Positions 36,316-45,257 of a DNA stretch of 53,354 bases are shown one piece after another. Below the pieces are notes generated by a model. It was given only the letters and a program-made list of their open reading frames with translations. It was not told the origin of the DNA and ran no database searches. The DNA comes from Herbinix sp. (lineage in GTDB: Bacteria; Bacillota; Clostridia; Lachnospirales; Lachnospiraceae). The DNA lies in contig JAQZBN010000051.1 in assembly GCA_029238935.1 (NCBI GenBank), forward strand, positions 1 to 53,354, given 5' to 3'. Numbering within the stretch: the stretch's first letter is position 1; each line of letters opens with the position of its first letter. The position numbers and the translations under genes are program-made.

Positions 36316-36666
36316 ATGGCATCAAGTTCATTAAACCAATCCACATCAGGTTCAACCCTGGGTGAAATTCTAGAAAAGATATTGGATAAAGGAGTCGTTA
36401 TTGCTGGCGATATCAGTATAGCATTAGCTGATGTAGAACTGCTTACAATTAAGATAAGATTAGTGGTAGCTTCGATTGATAAGGCAAAGGAAATGGGAAT
36501 TGACTGGTGGGAATCAGATCCTAATCTATCAAGTAAAGCGAAGGCTGAGAAAGAACAGAAGGAAGCACTGCAGAAAGAAGAAGAGCTTCAAACAAGATTA
36601 CTACAAGAACAGAATAAACTACTGATGGAACGGCTAAGTAAATTAGAAGAAAATAGTAGAATGTGA
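36316..36666 (+). CDS. gvpJ: Minor gas vesicle protein GvpJ
   Basis: GvpA-family protein of 116 residues. The shared core is GEILEKILDKGVVIAGDISI and ALADVELLTIKIRLVVASID, followed by KAKEMGIDWWESDPNLSSKA, typical of Bacillus GvpJ. The C-terminal ~45 residues form a charged coiled coil (KEQKEALQKEEELQTRLLQE). GvpJ is a minor wall or tip component. GGGAGG precedes the ATG by 9 nt. It lies 10 bp before the last GvpF/L gene. Confidence 0.9.
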   Translation: MASSSLNQSTSGSTLGEILEKILDKGVVIAGDISIALADVELLTIKIRLVVASIDKAKEMGIDWWESDPNLSSKAKAEKEQKEALQKEEELQTRLLQEQNKLLMERLSKLEENSRM

Positions 36667-36676
36667 GGAAAATAGC

Positions 36677-37462
36677 TTGGATCAGAAAGGGATATTATTA
36701 TATTGCATTACAAATAAGTTAGACGATAAAATCTGCGAGATCATTGGAATGGATAAAGCCAATCACTTATACAGCATGGAACAATCCGGATTATACGCTA
36801 TCGTAAGTGATGTATCCCTGGAAGAATACGGTGAAGATGCAATGAAGGATAAAGCAGAAGATATTGAATGGTTAAAGGAAAAGGCTGTCATTTTCATGGA
36901 GGTGATATTAAAGATAAATTCCTTATGCAGTATTATCCCTATGAAGTTTTTGACCATTTTTACCTCCGATGAAAGAGTGAAAGGTGTAATAACAGAGAAT
37001 TACGAAAAATTTCTACATAATTTCGATAAGATAGATAACAGGGAAGAACTAAGTTTAAAAATTTATTGCGATGACAAACAGTATAAAGATAAAGTAATGG
37101 CTGAAGAGATAAAAAAATTTGAACAGAGTATCATCGGTAAACCAAAAGGGGCAGCATTTTTCTTAAAAAAGAAGTTTGATGGAGAATTGGATGATAAAAT
37201 ACAGAATAGAATTTGCGGTGTAGCGAATCAAGTAGCAGAAAAAATCAATAGTCTGGCTGTAGAAGTGAAAACAAACAAGCTGCTGGCCAAGGAAATAACC
37301 GGTATATCAACGCAGATGATATTAAATTGTGCATATTTAGTGGATAACGAGAAAGAGTTACAAATATCTGAAAGAATAGAGGAACTAAAAGGGGATTATG
37401 AGAGTTCCGGTTTCATTATTGAATTATCAGGACCATGGCCACCGTTTAGTTTTTGCGAATAA
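36677..37462 (+). CDS. Gas vesicle protein GvpF/GvpL family (copy 3)
   Basis: Third GvpF/GvpL paralogue, 261 residues. Shared elements are KGILLYCITNKLDDKICEII, LCSIIPMKFLTIFTSDERVK and the C-terminal FIIELSGPWPPFSF. It starts at TTG after AGGAAAATAGC and closes block 2 with a strong terminator. The three copies are clearly divergent from one another, so they are probably not redundant; several GvpF/L copies occur in other bacterial clusters. Confidence 0.87.
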   Translation: MDQKGILLYCITNKLDDKICEIIGMDKANHLYSMEQSGLYAIVSDVSLEEYGEDAMKDKAEDIEWLKEKAVIFMEVILKINSLCSIIPMKFLTIFTSDERVKGVITENYEKFLHNFDKIDNREELSLKIYCDDKQYKDKVMAEEIKKFEQSIIGKPKGAAFFLKKKFDGELDDKIQNRICGVANQVAEKINSLAVEVKTNKLLAKEITGISTQMILNCAYLVDNEKELQISERIEELKGDYESSGFIIELSGPWPPFSFCE

Positions 37463-37480
37463 ATAGGAGTAATCATTGAA

Positions 37481-37525
37481 ACTCCATGCTTTCTTATTTG
37501 TTAGAGAAAGCATGGAGTATTTTTA
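37481..37525 (+). terminator. Terminator of gas vesicle block 2
   Basis: ACTCCATGCTTTCT pairs with AGAAAGCATGGAGT (one base bulge), then ATTTTTATT. Confidence 0.9.
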
Positions 37526-37601
37526 TTGATCAATCGTTATACAAAAGCAGAACAGTAAAATTTGTTCATGGTATTACGATATCATACCACATGGTTACTT
37601 T

Positions 37602-38618
37602 TTATCCTACTTTATTTGATCCATTAAAATAAGCTTTTGCAGCAGTATATCCCTGATGATATAAAAATCGATAGGTATCATCATTTACATTGATATTAAA
37701 ATCAAGCGGAGAAACATCGTAGGTATCGATAACAATGGATCGTTCTTTATTGAGAGGGTTGCTCTCATATATTTCATGTTGAATATAGGAAGATAAATGC
37801 TGAAGGCTTTCAATATACGCCAGTAGATTATCAATCGGTGCGTATTTCATAGTATTCCTAAATCGTACTCCGAGGGTATCCATATTTACACCGTAAAATA
37901 GATAGGGATTATATCTTGGAGAGTCAAACAGATTCAGAGGATAATTCTTCATTGCACCTCCATCACAGAATACATTTGACATTGAATTACCGGATATCTC
38001 ACTATCGTCCGTGATCACTGCCTCAAAGAAAAGGGGGATAGACATGGATATCCTTACTGCCTCCGCAACCTCCATCCTTGGTGTAGTCTCAAAGGAAAAT
38101 GCACTGGAGTTTTTCATAGAGAGATTTGTTCCGACAATATATAAATCATAAAAGGGACGATTATTCTTATGTAATGATGCATCTTTAAAATCAGAGAAGG
38201 TATAAGGCGGTTGTTTCTTCGTAGGATCAAACTGATCAGCAATAACATCTTTCATCCATAAATAAAAAAATTCGGTGGAAAACCAGCCATATTGTTTCAG
38301 CAATCGGAATATGCAGTTAATATCTCCAAATAGATCATTTATGGTTTTCTTTACATCCTCCGGTATGAAGTCAAGGTTATCGATTGCACTCTTTGAAGGC
38401 AGCTTACTGTAATCCAGAGAGTCAGCAATTGATTTCATCTCTGTAAAAGGAAGCTGAAAGCTTGTAACACATGCAGTGATTGCCCCTGCAGAGGTTCCGG
38501 CAACCCGCTTAATATTTCGCAGCCACCCATTCTGCATCAGAAAATCAAGTGCACCCAAATAGGAAATGCCTAATATACCACCTCCCTCAAATACCAAATT
38601 ATTAGCCTGTTTTATCAT
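37602..38618 (-). CDS. Patatin-like phospholipase
   Basis: Patatin-fold lipid acyl hydrolase of 338 residues. The oxyanion loop is E11-GGG-ILG (12-17). The nucleophile motif is G41-T-S43-A-G45. The catalytic Asp is in FCDGGAMKNYPL. No signal peptide or membrane helix is visible, so it is probably cytoplasmic. Such enzymes remove fatty acids from phospholipids and occur singly in many Clostridia; the substrate here is unknown. It converges with the gas vesicle block and need not be related to it. AGGGTGAT precedes the ATG. Confidence 0.9.
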   Translation of the reverse strand: MIKQANNLVFEGGGILGISYLGALDFLMQNGWLRNIKRVAGTSAGAITACVTSFQLPFTEMKSIADSLDYSKLPSKSAIDNLDFIPEDVKKTINDLFGDINCIFRLLKQYGWFSTEFFYLWMKDVIADQFDPTKKQPPYTFSDFKDASLHKNNRPFYDLYIVGTNLSMKNSSAFSFETTPRMEVAEAVRISMSIPLFFEAVITDDSEISGNSMSNVFCDGGAMKNYPLNLFDSPRYNPYLFYGVNMDTLGVRFRNTMKYAPIDNLLAYIESLQHLSSYIQHEIYESNPLNKERSIVIDTYDVSPLDFNINVNDDTYRFLYHQGYTAAKAYFNGSNKVG

Positions 38619-38919
38619 ATTATCACCCTGTTTCGTTTGAATAATAGAATGTATGCATAGCTTTTACCCAGTATAATTAAATAATTTTATTCGTTTGAGC
38701 TTGCTTGGAAGGGTGATTGAAATCGATCTACTTTAATTATTTATGAGATATACGATAATTAGAAGTAATATTTTGAAATATCAGAAAAATTATATAACAT
38801 ATATTAAATAATCTGATAAATGAGCCGATATATAAAATATACACAAAATAAAAGGCATCTAATAATCAGAATTCATATTGTAAAAGGATTTACAATGTAC
38901 TAGCTAGGAGGGCGTGAAT
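38619..38919. other. Intergenic region, nothing recognised
   Basis: AT-rich divergent region between the patatin gene and the unknown 181-residue protein. No clear promoter or palindrome was found. Confidence 0.4.
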
Positions 38920-39465
38920 ATGAGTACTAGAGAGAAAAGCGAAATAAACCAATTTACCAAAAAAATTAACGATCAGACAAATAACCAAACGGATAAAAGA
39001 GTAAAAATGATATATGATCGATATCATTCCGGGAAGTCGATTATTATGGATGACTTACAATATCTTTGGATGAAAGACCCGGAAGGGTGCAAGAAGCTTG
39101 CCAAGAGTATCGTTGAATCAAAGGTTGATCAGGTACGGGAGACGGAGTCGAATACCTTAATGAATGGTGTGTATGTAGAGAAGAGCATTGAAACTGGTAA
39201 TGAAAAGCGCAATTATATAGAGTATCATACCACTTTTGATACTCCAGCTGACTCGTTAGATAACATTGCAGAAAATATAACATCTGTTAAATTAATGTTG
39301 GAAAACATGAGTGAGAGTGAACTCCTAGAGATGATGAATCATCTGAACGAAGCAGTTGAACTCAAGAAGTTAACCAACAAAATGAAATATTGGGATGATA
39401 ATTTTACAGACAAAATGATTCAATATACATATGAAGATATGAAAGAATTTAATATCTTAGCGTAA
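38920..39465 (+). CDS. Hypothetical protein, soluble and charged
   Basis: A 181-residue protein I do not recognise. The ATG at 38920 follows GGAGGG by 8 nt; the earlier in-frame GTG lies inside the spacer. It is soluble, Asn/Lys/Glu-rich and has no membrane segment. Notable parts are RYHSGKSIIMDDLQYLWMKD and the mostly helical, leucine-zipper-like end LMLENMSESELLEMMNHLNE. The N-terminal 25 residues (TKKINDQTNNQTDKR) look disordered. It appears monocistronic. A function cannot be assigned. Confidence 0.7.
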   Translation: MSTREKSEINQFTKKINDQTNNQTDKRVKMIYDRYHSGKSIIMDDLQYLWMKDPEGCKKLAKSIVESKVDQVRETESNTLMNGVYVEKSIETGNEKRNYIEYHTTFDTPADSLDNIAENITSVKLMLENMSESELLEMMNHLNEAVELKKLTNKMKYWDDNFTDKMIQYTYEDMKEFNILA

Positions 39466-39607
39466 TGGTATGGGAAAGATACTTTACTTACAACTACTAT
39501 AGAAGGTACAACTTGTCCAATTTGAAGTGATATCTCAAATCCTAAAGTTCCTGTATTGTACATAGTTGAAAACTATACTTATTATGAAGACCAATAACAT
39601 AATATAT

Positions 39608-39640
39608 AAAAGAAGGCGCTCCATGAAAGGAGCGCCATTA
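39608..39640 (-). terminator. Terminator of the wall hydrolase gene
   Basis: GGCGCTCC and GGAGCGCC form a perfect GC-rich stem. On the minus strand it is followed by TTCTTTTAT. Confidence 0.8.
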
Positions 39641-39690
39641 TACTATACCTTACTACGTGGTACGATGATAACTCTATTCTATTAGTTTCC

Positions 39691-40443
39691 TTATTTCACA
39701 AACACCATATGGTCTAACTGAGCGGTCTGTTCCTTAGACCATAGCCATTGATTCTTTGAAGTTTGATCAAAATAGAAGATAGCACCGTTACTTGGATCAC
39801 TACCAAACATAGCAATCCATGCTGCTCTTTTGGATGCATCGGACGGTGTATTATCAATTGTTCCGATTTTCACTGGTGTAAACTGATAATACTCGCCGAA
39901 TTTCTGATTAATAACTCCAGTGATGGTAGGGGCCCAATCCCCACTTTGTACACGGTTAACGACAACAGCTCCAACTGCAATTTTCGCTTGCATTGTTTCT
40001 CCGGCAGCTTCGGCTTCGATAAGTTTAGCTAATAATCCTACCTCACCGCTGGTATATGGTATTACATTATCTGAGCTTTTATAGGGTTTCACGCCGGGTA
40101 TCATTAATTTTTCACCGGGTACGATGGAATTACTTGTTTTTCCATTCGCTTTTTTTAAACTTGCTACGGGTATCTCGTACTTCGTAGCGATTGTATACAA
40201 AGAATCACCGCTTTTCACTTTATACACATGAGCAGGAACATAGATTTCATCTCCTGGTGAAAGACTGTTTTCATCAAAATTGTTGGAATACCGTAAGGCT
40301 TTCACACTGGTATTGAATAAGAGACTGAGGGAATAGAGAGTGTCGTTTGAAGTTACAGTATAATCAGCAGCACTTGCAGTAGTTGCAGGAATTAGTAATA
40401 AGACACAAAGAGTGACAACGATTATATTCTTAAATAATTTCAT
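39691..40443 (-). CDS. LysM-containing cell wall hydrolase (SleB/CwlJ type)
   Basis: Secreted wall hydrolase of 250 residues. The signal peptide ends near ATTASA-A (25/26). Two LysM peptidoglycan-binding modules follow: about 27-72 (YTVTSNDTLYSLSLLFNTSV) and 75-117 (YKVKSGDSLYTIATKYEIPV). The C-terminal Hydrolase_2 domain (~128-247) has GLLAKLIEAEAAGETMQAKI, with the likely catalytic Glu, then AVGAVVVNRVQSGDWAPTIT. This is the fold of spore cortex-lytic SleB, though similar enzymes act in vegetative walls. The ATG at 40443 follows AAGGAGG. Confidence 0.92.
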   Translation of the reverse strand: MKLFKNIIVVTLCVLLLIPATTASAADYTVTSNDTLYSLSLLFNTSVKALRYSNNFDENSLSPGDEIYVPAHVYKVKSGDSLYTIATKYEIPVASLKKANGKTSNSIVPGEKLMIPGVKPYKSSDNVIPYTSGEVGLLAKLIEAEAAGETMQAKIAVGAVVVNRVQSGDWAPTITGVINQKFGEYYQFTPVKIGTIDNTPSDASKRAAWIAMFGSDPSNGAIFYFDQTSKNQWLWSKEQTAQLDHMVFVK

Positions 40444-41139
40444 AGAAACCTCCTTCAATGTGGTGAATAATTCAGTAACTATTACGTACTGCCTATTCTA
40501 CAGGGCAAACAGGGTTATTGCTATGTAAGTTTTTTGGGAACAGAGGAAGTAGAAGTTAACATAAGAAAGAGATACTAAATAAGTAAATTATGAGAAGTAT
40601 TATGAAATATCACTTTTTTATCTTTTTTCATTTAGCTTTCTGTTCATTTATTTTATAGAAAACCAACACAAATACGGTAGCATAAATTGATGATTGTTAT
40701 ATTGCTACCCATTTTAAAAAGTGAATACTTCGGCAGAAGGAAAGACGGCAATCCCCTTCTGTTACTATGTAAGGAGCAAAGTTTGTTTAAATTTAATCCT
40801 CTTCTTGATGAATACTATATGATAGATCAAAAATAGTTATTAGATGTAATACAAAAAACCAGAATGTCCAATTATGATAGGTATAAAAAGGAGCACATTA
40901 ATAACTGCTTCAGAAGTTTAGGATGGTTATTGAGATATACTGTTTGGTAATTCGTTCAGACGGCATTATTCGGGTTAATTTTTATTGCTGTTATAGCCTT
41001 GAAGAAGTGGGAGCTTAGATATAAGGTGGTAGAAAATGTCATTGGTTTGTATTATAATTCAAGAAAGATGCCAACTTATTTGTAGTTATGTAATAAAGGG
41101 AAGCATAAAGCTACTGTAAGGGAAAATTATAAGGACTGG
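40444..41139. other. Long intergenic region without a recognised gene
   Basis: Nearly 700 bp. A 28-codon frame from ATG 40863 (MSNYDRYKKEHINNCFRS) has no ribosome site and no known family. A possible hairpin GGCAGAAGG/CCTTCTG occurs near 40732-40760. I compared it by eye with known riboswitch motifs and found no match. Confidence 0.4.
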
Positions 41140-42381
41140 TTGAATAATGATATGATACAGAAAAATGCATATATCTATACTGTTATTGACTTTATAGAAA
41201 GCAACTTATCAACTGAAATTAATCCTGAGATGATAGCAAAAAAACATTTTGTTTCGATGAGCCAGTTATATCGAGATTTTTATGTATGTATAGGCCATTC
41301 CATCAAGGAGTATATCCGTAAAAGACGCATATCCAATGCATGCGAAAAACTAAAACGTTCTGATCTCCCACTATCTATCATAGCAGAGGAAAGTGGTTCT
41401 CAAACACAACAGGCTTTTCATAAATTATTCAAAAGTATCGTTGGAATGACTCCGTTGGAATACAAACAAAATGATACTTATTTCTATTTCTATCCATTTT
41501 CGATGAATGAAATCAGCATTGCTGTTAAGGTTGGTAATGAAGATATACCAGAATGTACAACAAAAAGATTTTATGACACCCGTTTGATCGGTATAGAAGA
41601 TAAAGCTATTGCTGCACTGGGCGAAATAAACTACCGAGTTTTCGGCAGAAATGGAAAACAAAATGGTAATCAGTTTTGCTATGAGGTTATAACGGAAAAA
41701 GATAACGTATGTAATAACTGCTCGTGCAAATCTGGTACATATGCTACCTGTGTGGTAGATTATAACACTCACGATATCAACGAGGCCTGGAATTATCTTT
41801 ACAATATTTGGATATCTGCCAGTATGTTTGAGCAATCGGATGACGGGTATTTCGAGGAATATTTGTTTAAGAATGGGAAACCACACAAATTGAAACTTTA
41901 TCTTCCGGTAAAGAAGCAGAAAACAACTCAGCATATTTCCATTTCACAGGTATCTGAAATGACTTTTGTAATCGCAAGAGAAAAAGGAAATAATGCTGAA
42001 CGGAAAGCTTCGGAAAGGGTGATATCATATTTACAAAACCATTATCCTTTGCTGGTCGTCAATGCACAGCATTATTATGTGTGTACCTACGATGATATTT
42101 GTGAATGTGGAATAGAATGTAGCGGTGCCTTCAAGTTGCCGGGCGGTAATCATCTTGAGATATTGAAAATTCCGAGCGGTAATTACGCGACATTAGCTGA
42201 CGACTGCCTAGGTGACATACGTGTTGGCAAGGCAAAATTGGATTTATGGTTGACAAACTATAGTATTGCTCATGAAACTAAGCCTACTTTTGCGATTTAT
42301 GAAACTCTGAATTGTAAATATGATGTAGACAATATTCGAGTGAGATTATACAAACGCTTAAAAGATGACAAAAACGGATAA
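41140..42381 (+). CDS. AraC-family regulator with GyrI-like effector domains
   Basis: Regulator of 413 residues, longer than usual. The AraC DNA-binding domain is N-terminal (~10-110): INPEMIAKKHFVSMSQLYRD and ESGSQTQQAFHKLFKSIVGM followed by TPLEYK. Two effector-like segments follow: about 125-270 and 275-408 (HISISQVSEMTFVIAREKGN; GGNHLEILKIPSGNYATLAD), which suggests a duplicated GyrI-like domain. Each contains a cysteine cluster (CNNCSC; CECGIEC) that could bind metal or sense thiols. It starts at TTG 41140 after AAGGACTGG; ATG 41152 is possible. The next gene starts 55 bp downstream and is probably cotranscribed. Confidence 0.8.
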   Translation: MNNDMIQKNAYIYTVIDFIESNLSTEINPEMIAKKHFVSMSQLYRDFYVCIGHSIKEYIRKRRISNACEKLKRSDLPLSIIAEESGSQTQQAFHKLFKSIVGMTPLEYKQNDTYFYFYPFSMNEISIAVKVGNEDIPECTTKRFYDTRLIGIEDKAIAALGEINYRVFGRNGKQNGNQFCYEVITEKDNVCNNCSCKSGTYATCVVDYNTHDINEAWNYLYNIWISASMFEQSDDGYFEEYLFKNGKPHKLKLYLPVKKQKTTQHISISQVSEMTFVIAREKGNNAERKASERVISYLQNHYPLLVVNAQHYYVCTYDDICECGIECSGAFKLPGGNHLEILKIPSGNYATLADDCLGDIRVGKAKLDLWLTNYSIAHETKPTFAIYETLNCKYDVDNIRVRLYKRLKDDKNG

Positions 42382-42436
42382 CACATACGTCATGAACCGT
42401 TATACAATAGATGCAAAAAGTAGGAGAGTGAAAACG

Positions 42437-43627
42437 ATGAGTCAAGCGAATCAAAAAAGCATACAAAGTTCAGAAAGTTATTCACCAAAGGACAAGCCAG
42501 AGATATTTCATCTGTTAGATCACTACGGCAAACAAACTTTTTCAGAAAAGCTTGCGATATTACCTCAAGGAAGTGGAACGCCGCCTACTAGAGGTAAAAT
42601 CGAAAATATCCATCGCCTATATTATGCAGACAAAGGTGAGAACTTTATGTTTGACGGCTGTATGCGAGGTGTTTTAGAAGCGCTCGGGGAAGACCCAAGC
42701 ATCTACAATTATGATCTTATGATGGCAATATGCGGGGATATGTTTACCCAGATGTATCGAAAAGGCGGAGAGAGTGATTGCCTGATGGACAACTGCTTCG
42801 CTCCGGAGGTGGCATTACATGCTTTTCAGTTGTGTGGATACGAGAGTATCTTTTTTACCAGGGATGAATTAAATAGCCACTCGAATGAAATCATGGATAT
42901 AATCAAGAAATCTATATTGCGTAACGCACCTCTTATATCAATTGGTGTTGGCAATATCCCAGTGACGAAGGAGGATGGCGAAAAGGTATGGAATGGAACT
43001 ACACCGATTGTTAACAAAACCGTAGAGGTTCCCTTCGCCTCCATAATTGGCGGATATGAAGACGATAACCTTTTTGCCAATGTGTGGCTTGAGGAAGCTA
43101 TGGTGGAGGAAAACGGTTACACTAAGGTGCACAACGCACTATCTTCTTCAAAAGGATTACTGGTAGTGGGAAACAAAATGACAGCACCTACTCTTCAAAG
43201 CGTTTACCACGGCATTATTAATACGCTTCCGGTATACCTTACTCTACCGGGAAAAAACGGATATTCATTTGGAAAGAGAGCATTTTATGAATGGGCGGAC
43301 AATATCCGTTCAAAGGAAATTTTAGCGGTAAATGACAAGTGGAATATGCATTTTGCCCCAGCTGTCATTTTATACACGAATGCAGGTAGGGCGAGAGAAT
43401 TTTTCAATCGTGTAATTGACCTGTGTCCAGATTATGAGCTTGCTATAAAACTCAAGCCTTTATATGAAAAGGCTGTTGATCTTAACAACGAGCTGGACAA
43501 ACTCCAGGGTGGGTTTGATTTCGATGCAGAACGGTTTGCAGAGAATGATTTTAATATAGCTCACACAGATATTTTATATAAACTGGGTGATTTACAGGAT
43601 GAGATTTTAAAGGTATTTAGCGAGTAA
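42437..43627 (+). CDS. BtrH-N-terminal-domain-like protein (papain-like fold)
   Basis: A 396-residue soluble protein. The segment FMFDGCMRGVLEALGEDPSI places Cys75 at the start of a helix, as in BtrH_N/C39-like cysteine peptidase folds; later strands include RNAPLISIGVGNIPV and VEVPFASIIGGYED. BtrH transfers an acyl chain from a carrier protein in butirosin synthesis, but here no carrier protein or aminoglycoside gene is near, and the His expected with the Cys is not obvious. The ATG at 42437 follows TAGGAGAG; the frame is open further upstream into the AraC gene. The association with an AraC/GyrI regulator suggests a small-molecule role. The fold assignment is from pattern only. Confidence 0.65.
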   Translation: MSQANQKSIQSSESYSPKDKPEIFHLLDHYGKQTFSEKLAILPQGSGTPPTRGKIENIHRLYYADKGENFMFDGCMRGVLEALGEDPSIYNYDLMMAICGDMFTQMYRKGGESDCLMDNCFAPEVALHAFQLCGYESIFFTRDELNSHSNEIMDIIKKSILRNAPLISIGVGNIPVTKEDGEKVWNGTTPIVNKTVEVPFASIIGGYEDDNLFANVWLEEAMVEENGYTKVHNALSSSKGLLVVGNKMTAPTLQSVYHGIINTLPVYLTLPGKNGYSFGKRAFYEWADNIRSKEILAVNDKWNMHFAPAVILYTNAGRAREFFNRVIDLCPDYELAIKLKPLYEKAVDLNNELDKLQGGFDFDAERFAENDFNIAHTDILYKLGDLQDEILKVFSE

Positions 43628-43647
43628 CTCGGATGAATGAACTACGT

Positions 43648-43677
43648 AGTGGCATAATATTTTATGCCACTATTTTT
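43648..43677 (+). terminator. Rho-independent terminator
   Basis: AGTGGCATAA pairs with TTATGCCACT across a 4-nt loop, then ATTTTTAT. Confidence 0.9.
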
Positions 43678-43736
43678 ATAGCCTCATGACTTTATCACGA
43701 GTCAACCCTTCGGGAGACTACTCCCTTCTTCTCTTA

Positions 43737-43780
43737 GATGTAAAATAAAACCTCCAAACTGTGCAATTTTATTTTACATC
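43737..43780. repeat. Perfect 14-bp inverted repeat next to a coding remnant
   Basis: GATGTAAAATAAAA (43737-43750) and TTTTATTTTACATC (43767-43780). On the minus strand the right arm contains the stop of a short open stretch from about 43845 to 43774 reading LQYENNEHNRSISKFMEAFE, without a start codon. It may be the end of a decayed gene plus its terminator. Confidence 0.6.
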
Positions 43781-43915
43781 AGTTCGAAGGCTTCCATAAA
43801 CTTTGAGATACTCCTGTTATGCTCGTTGTTTTCGTATTGTAACTTCCTTTAAAGATATAAAATCATTGTTCTAATCATATCCGAACTATTTATGCAATTA
43901 TTTAAGCAAAAAAAG

Positions 43916-45004
43916 TTAAATATAAGCGTATAAAATAGTTTCTTCCCCTATGGTAGAATAGTGTCTTAATGAAATCTTATATTCAGGTACTAACTCTAAA
44001 ATGTACTTCGGTAATTCAAGAATATCACTGGGTTTATGATAAATAGAGATCGCTAATTTAGGTTTATACGTTTGAATCGTTTTTTTTGCTCCAATCAAGG
44101 CTTGTAACTCCGCACCTTCGATATCCATCTTAATAAAGGTAGCAGGTTTTCCTTGCAGAGTTTCATCGATGCTAACAACATTAATGATTTCTTCACCCTT
44201 TTCATCGATTTTACTGCCGCCTAATATATTATTATGATTAAATCGTAACGTCGCATTTTCACTCCAGGTCCCAGCATGTAATAATTCAACATCATTCAGA
44301 TTTTTTTCTCTTACTATATTTTCGCAGACCTTAAAATTATAATCATCAGGTTCGAATGCATAGATTTTTTCATACTTACCATTTGTCCACTTAATAAAAT
44401 CCATAGAGGAATTCATATCTAAACATCCAGCATCGATAAATATTTCATTTTCTGCCGGCATAAATTTATCAAAATCAAAATATTGAGAACCATACATACC
44501 ATATAGCTCAGAAAATGTTCTTGGTTCCCAATAAATATATTCTCTTGGTATTCCATTGTGTAATAAATCACCAAAAACATTTGCAACGGTTTTTGGATTG
44601 TTGATCGATATAATGATTAATTCGTTATCATAATTCCGAATTAAATCCTGTAATTTTAATACAGGTATTCCATCAACAATGTCTTCTTTCATCTTATTAT
44701 CGATATAACCAATTACTGTGCAAAGCTCATTCATTTTGATTCTTTTATAATTACGTCTACCGGTATTAGATGCGCCATATATATATACCTTTTGGTTCGT
44801 GACATTAGTAAAGCTATGAAGTTTTTTTAAATATTGATTTAGCAAACCACAACTGTAATACTTTGCTTCAGAGATTAAATTATCTAACAAATAATTATGA
44901 TCGTTTTTTAAATACATCATGACCCTAGCATCAAAAATTCGTAGCGATTCTTCATCATCGAATTTTTGCGCTAATTTATTAATGATTTCTAATTCTTCAA
45001 TCAT
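43916..45004 (-). CDS. FkbM-family methyltransferase with N-terminal Rossmann-like domain
   Basis: A 362-residue protein. About residues 65-165 form a nucleotide-binding-like domain (KVYIYGASNTGRRNYKRIKM, VIGYIDNKMKEDIVDGIPVL), common in sugar-modifying proteins. About 180-345 are an SAM-dependent FkbM methyltransferase: EIFIDAGCLDMNSSMDFIKW, KIYAFEPDDYNFKVC, and ATFIKMDIEGAELQALIGAK. FkbM enzymes O-methylate sugars or polyketides; in Clostridia they often act on glycans of flagella or envelope. It stands alone here. The ATG at 45004 follows AAAGGGG. Confidence 0.85.
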   Translation of the reverse strand: MIEELEIINKLAQKFDDEESLRIFDARVMMYLKNDHNYLLDNLISEAKYYSCGLLNQYLKKLHSFTNVTNQKVYIYGASNTGRRNYKRIKMNELCTVIGYIDNKMKEDIVDGIPVLKLQDLIRNYDNELIIISINNPKTVANVFGDLLHNGIPREYIYWEPRTFSELYGMYGSQYFDFDKFMPAENEIFIDAGCLDMNSSMDFIKWTNGKYEKIYAFEPDDYNFKVCENIVREKNLNDVELLHAGTWSENATLRFNHNNILGGSKIDEKGEEIINVVSIDETLQGKPATFIKMDIEGAELQALIGAKKTIQTYKPKLAISIYHKPSDILELPKYILELVPEYKISLRHYSTIGEETILYAYI

Positions 45005-45186
45005 GAACAGACCCCTTTCACATACATAAGCTGCCGATTTTTTAAGTATTTGCAATTATAATCTTATAACATTTATCCGAAATGTTATAAGATATAGGAC
45101 TTTTATATTATATATCCATTAGTCTATATTATCAAGGCAATTGTATCCATGAGGTAAGCGATTAGATCAGAATAAGCAAAATAAAT

Positions 45187-45217
45187 AAAAGATCCTCCCA
45201 TATAGAGAAGATCTTTT
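45187..45217 (-). terminator. Terminator of the kdgAK operon
   Basis: AAAAGATC and GATCTTTT arms; on the minus strand the exit is TTTTATTTATTTT. Confidence 0.75.
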
Positions 45218-45257
45218 GATCGTAGCTTCAAAATGAAAGCATATTAATTTGCAACAA

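Noticed and set aside
37602..39465. Patatin and the adjacent unknown gene as part of the gas vesicle system
   Set aside because: A strong terminator and the opposite orientation of the patatin gene separate them; proximity alone is not enough.
40720..40800. Possible riboswitch before the AraC gene
   Set aside because: A short GGCAGAAGG/CCTTCTG pairing exists, but no conserved core of a known class could be matched and no expression platform is visible.
40863..40949. 28-codon frame starting MSNYDRYKK
   Set aside because: No ribosome site and no similarity recognised; too short to support.
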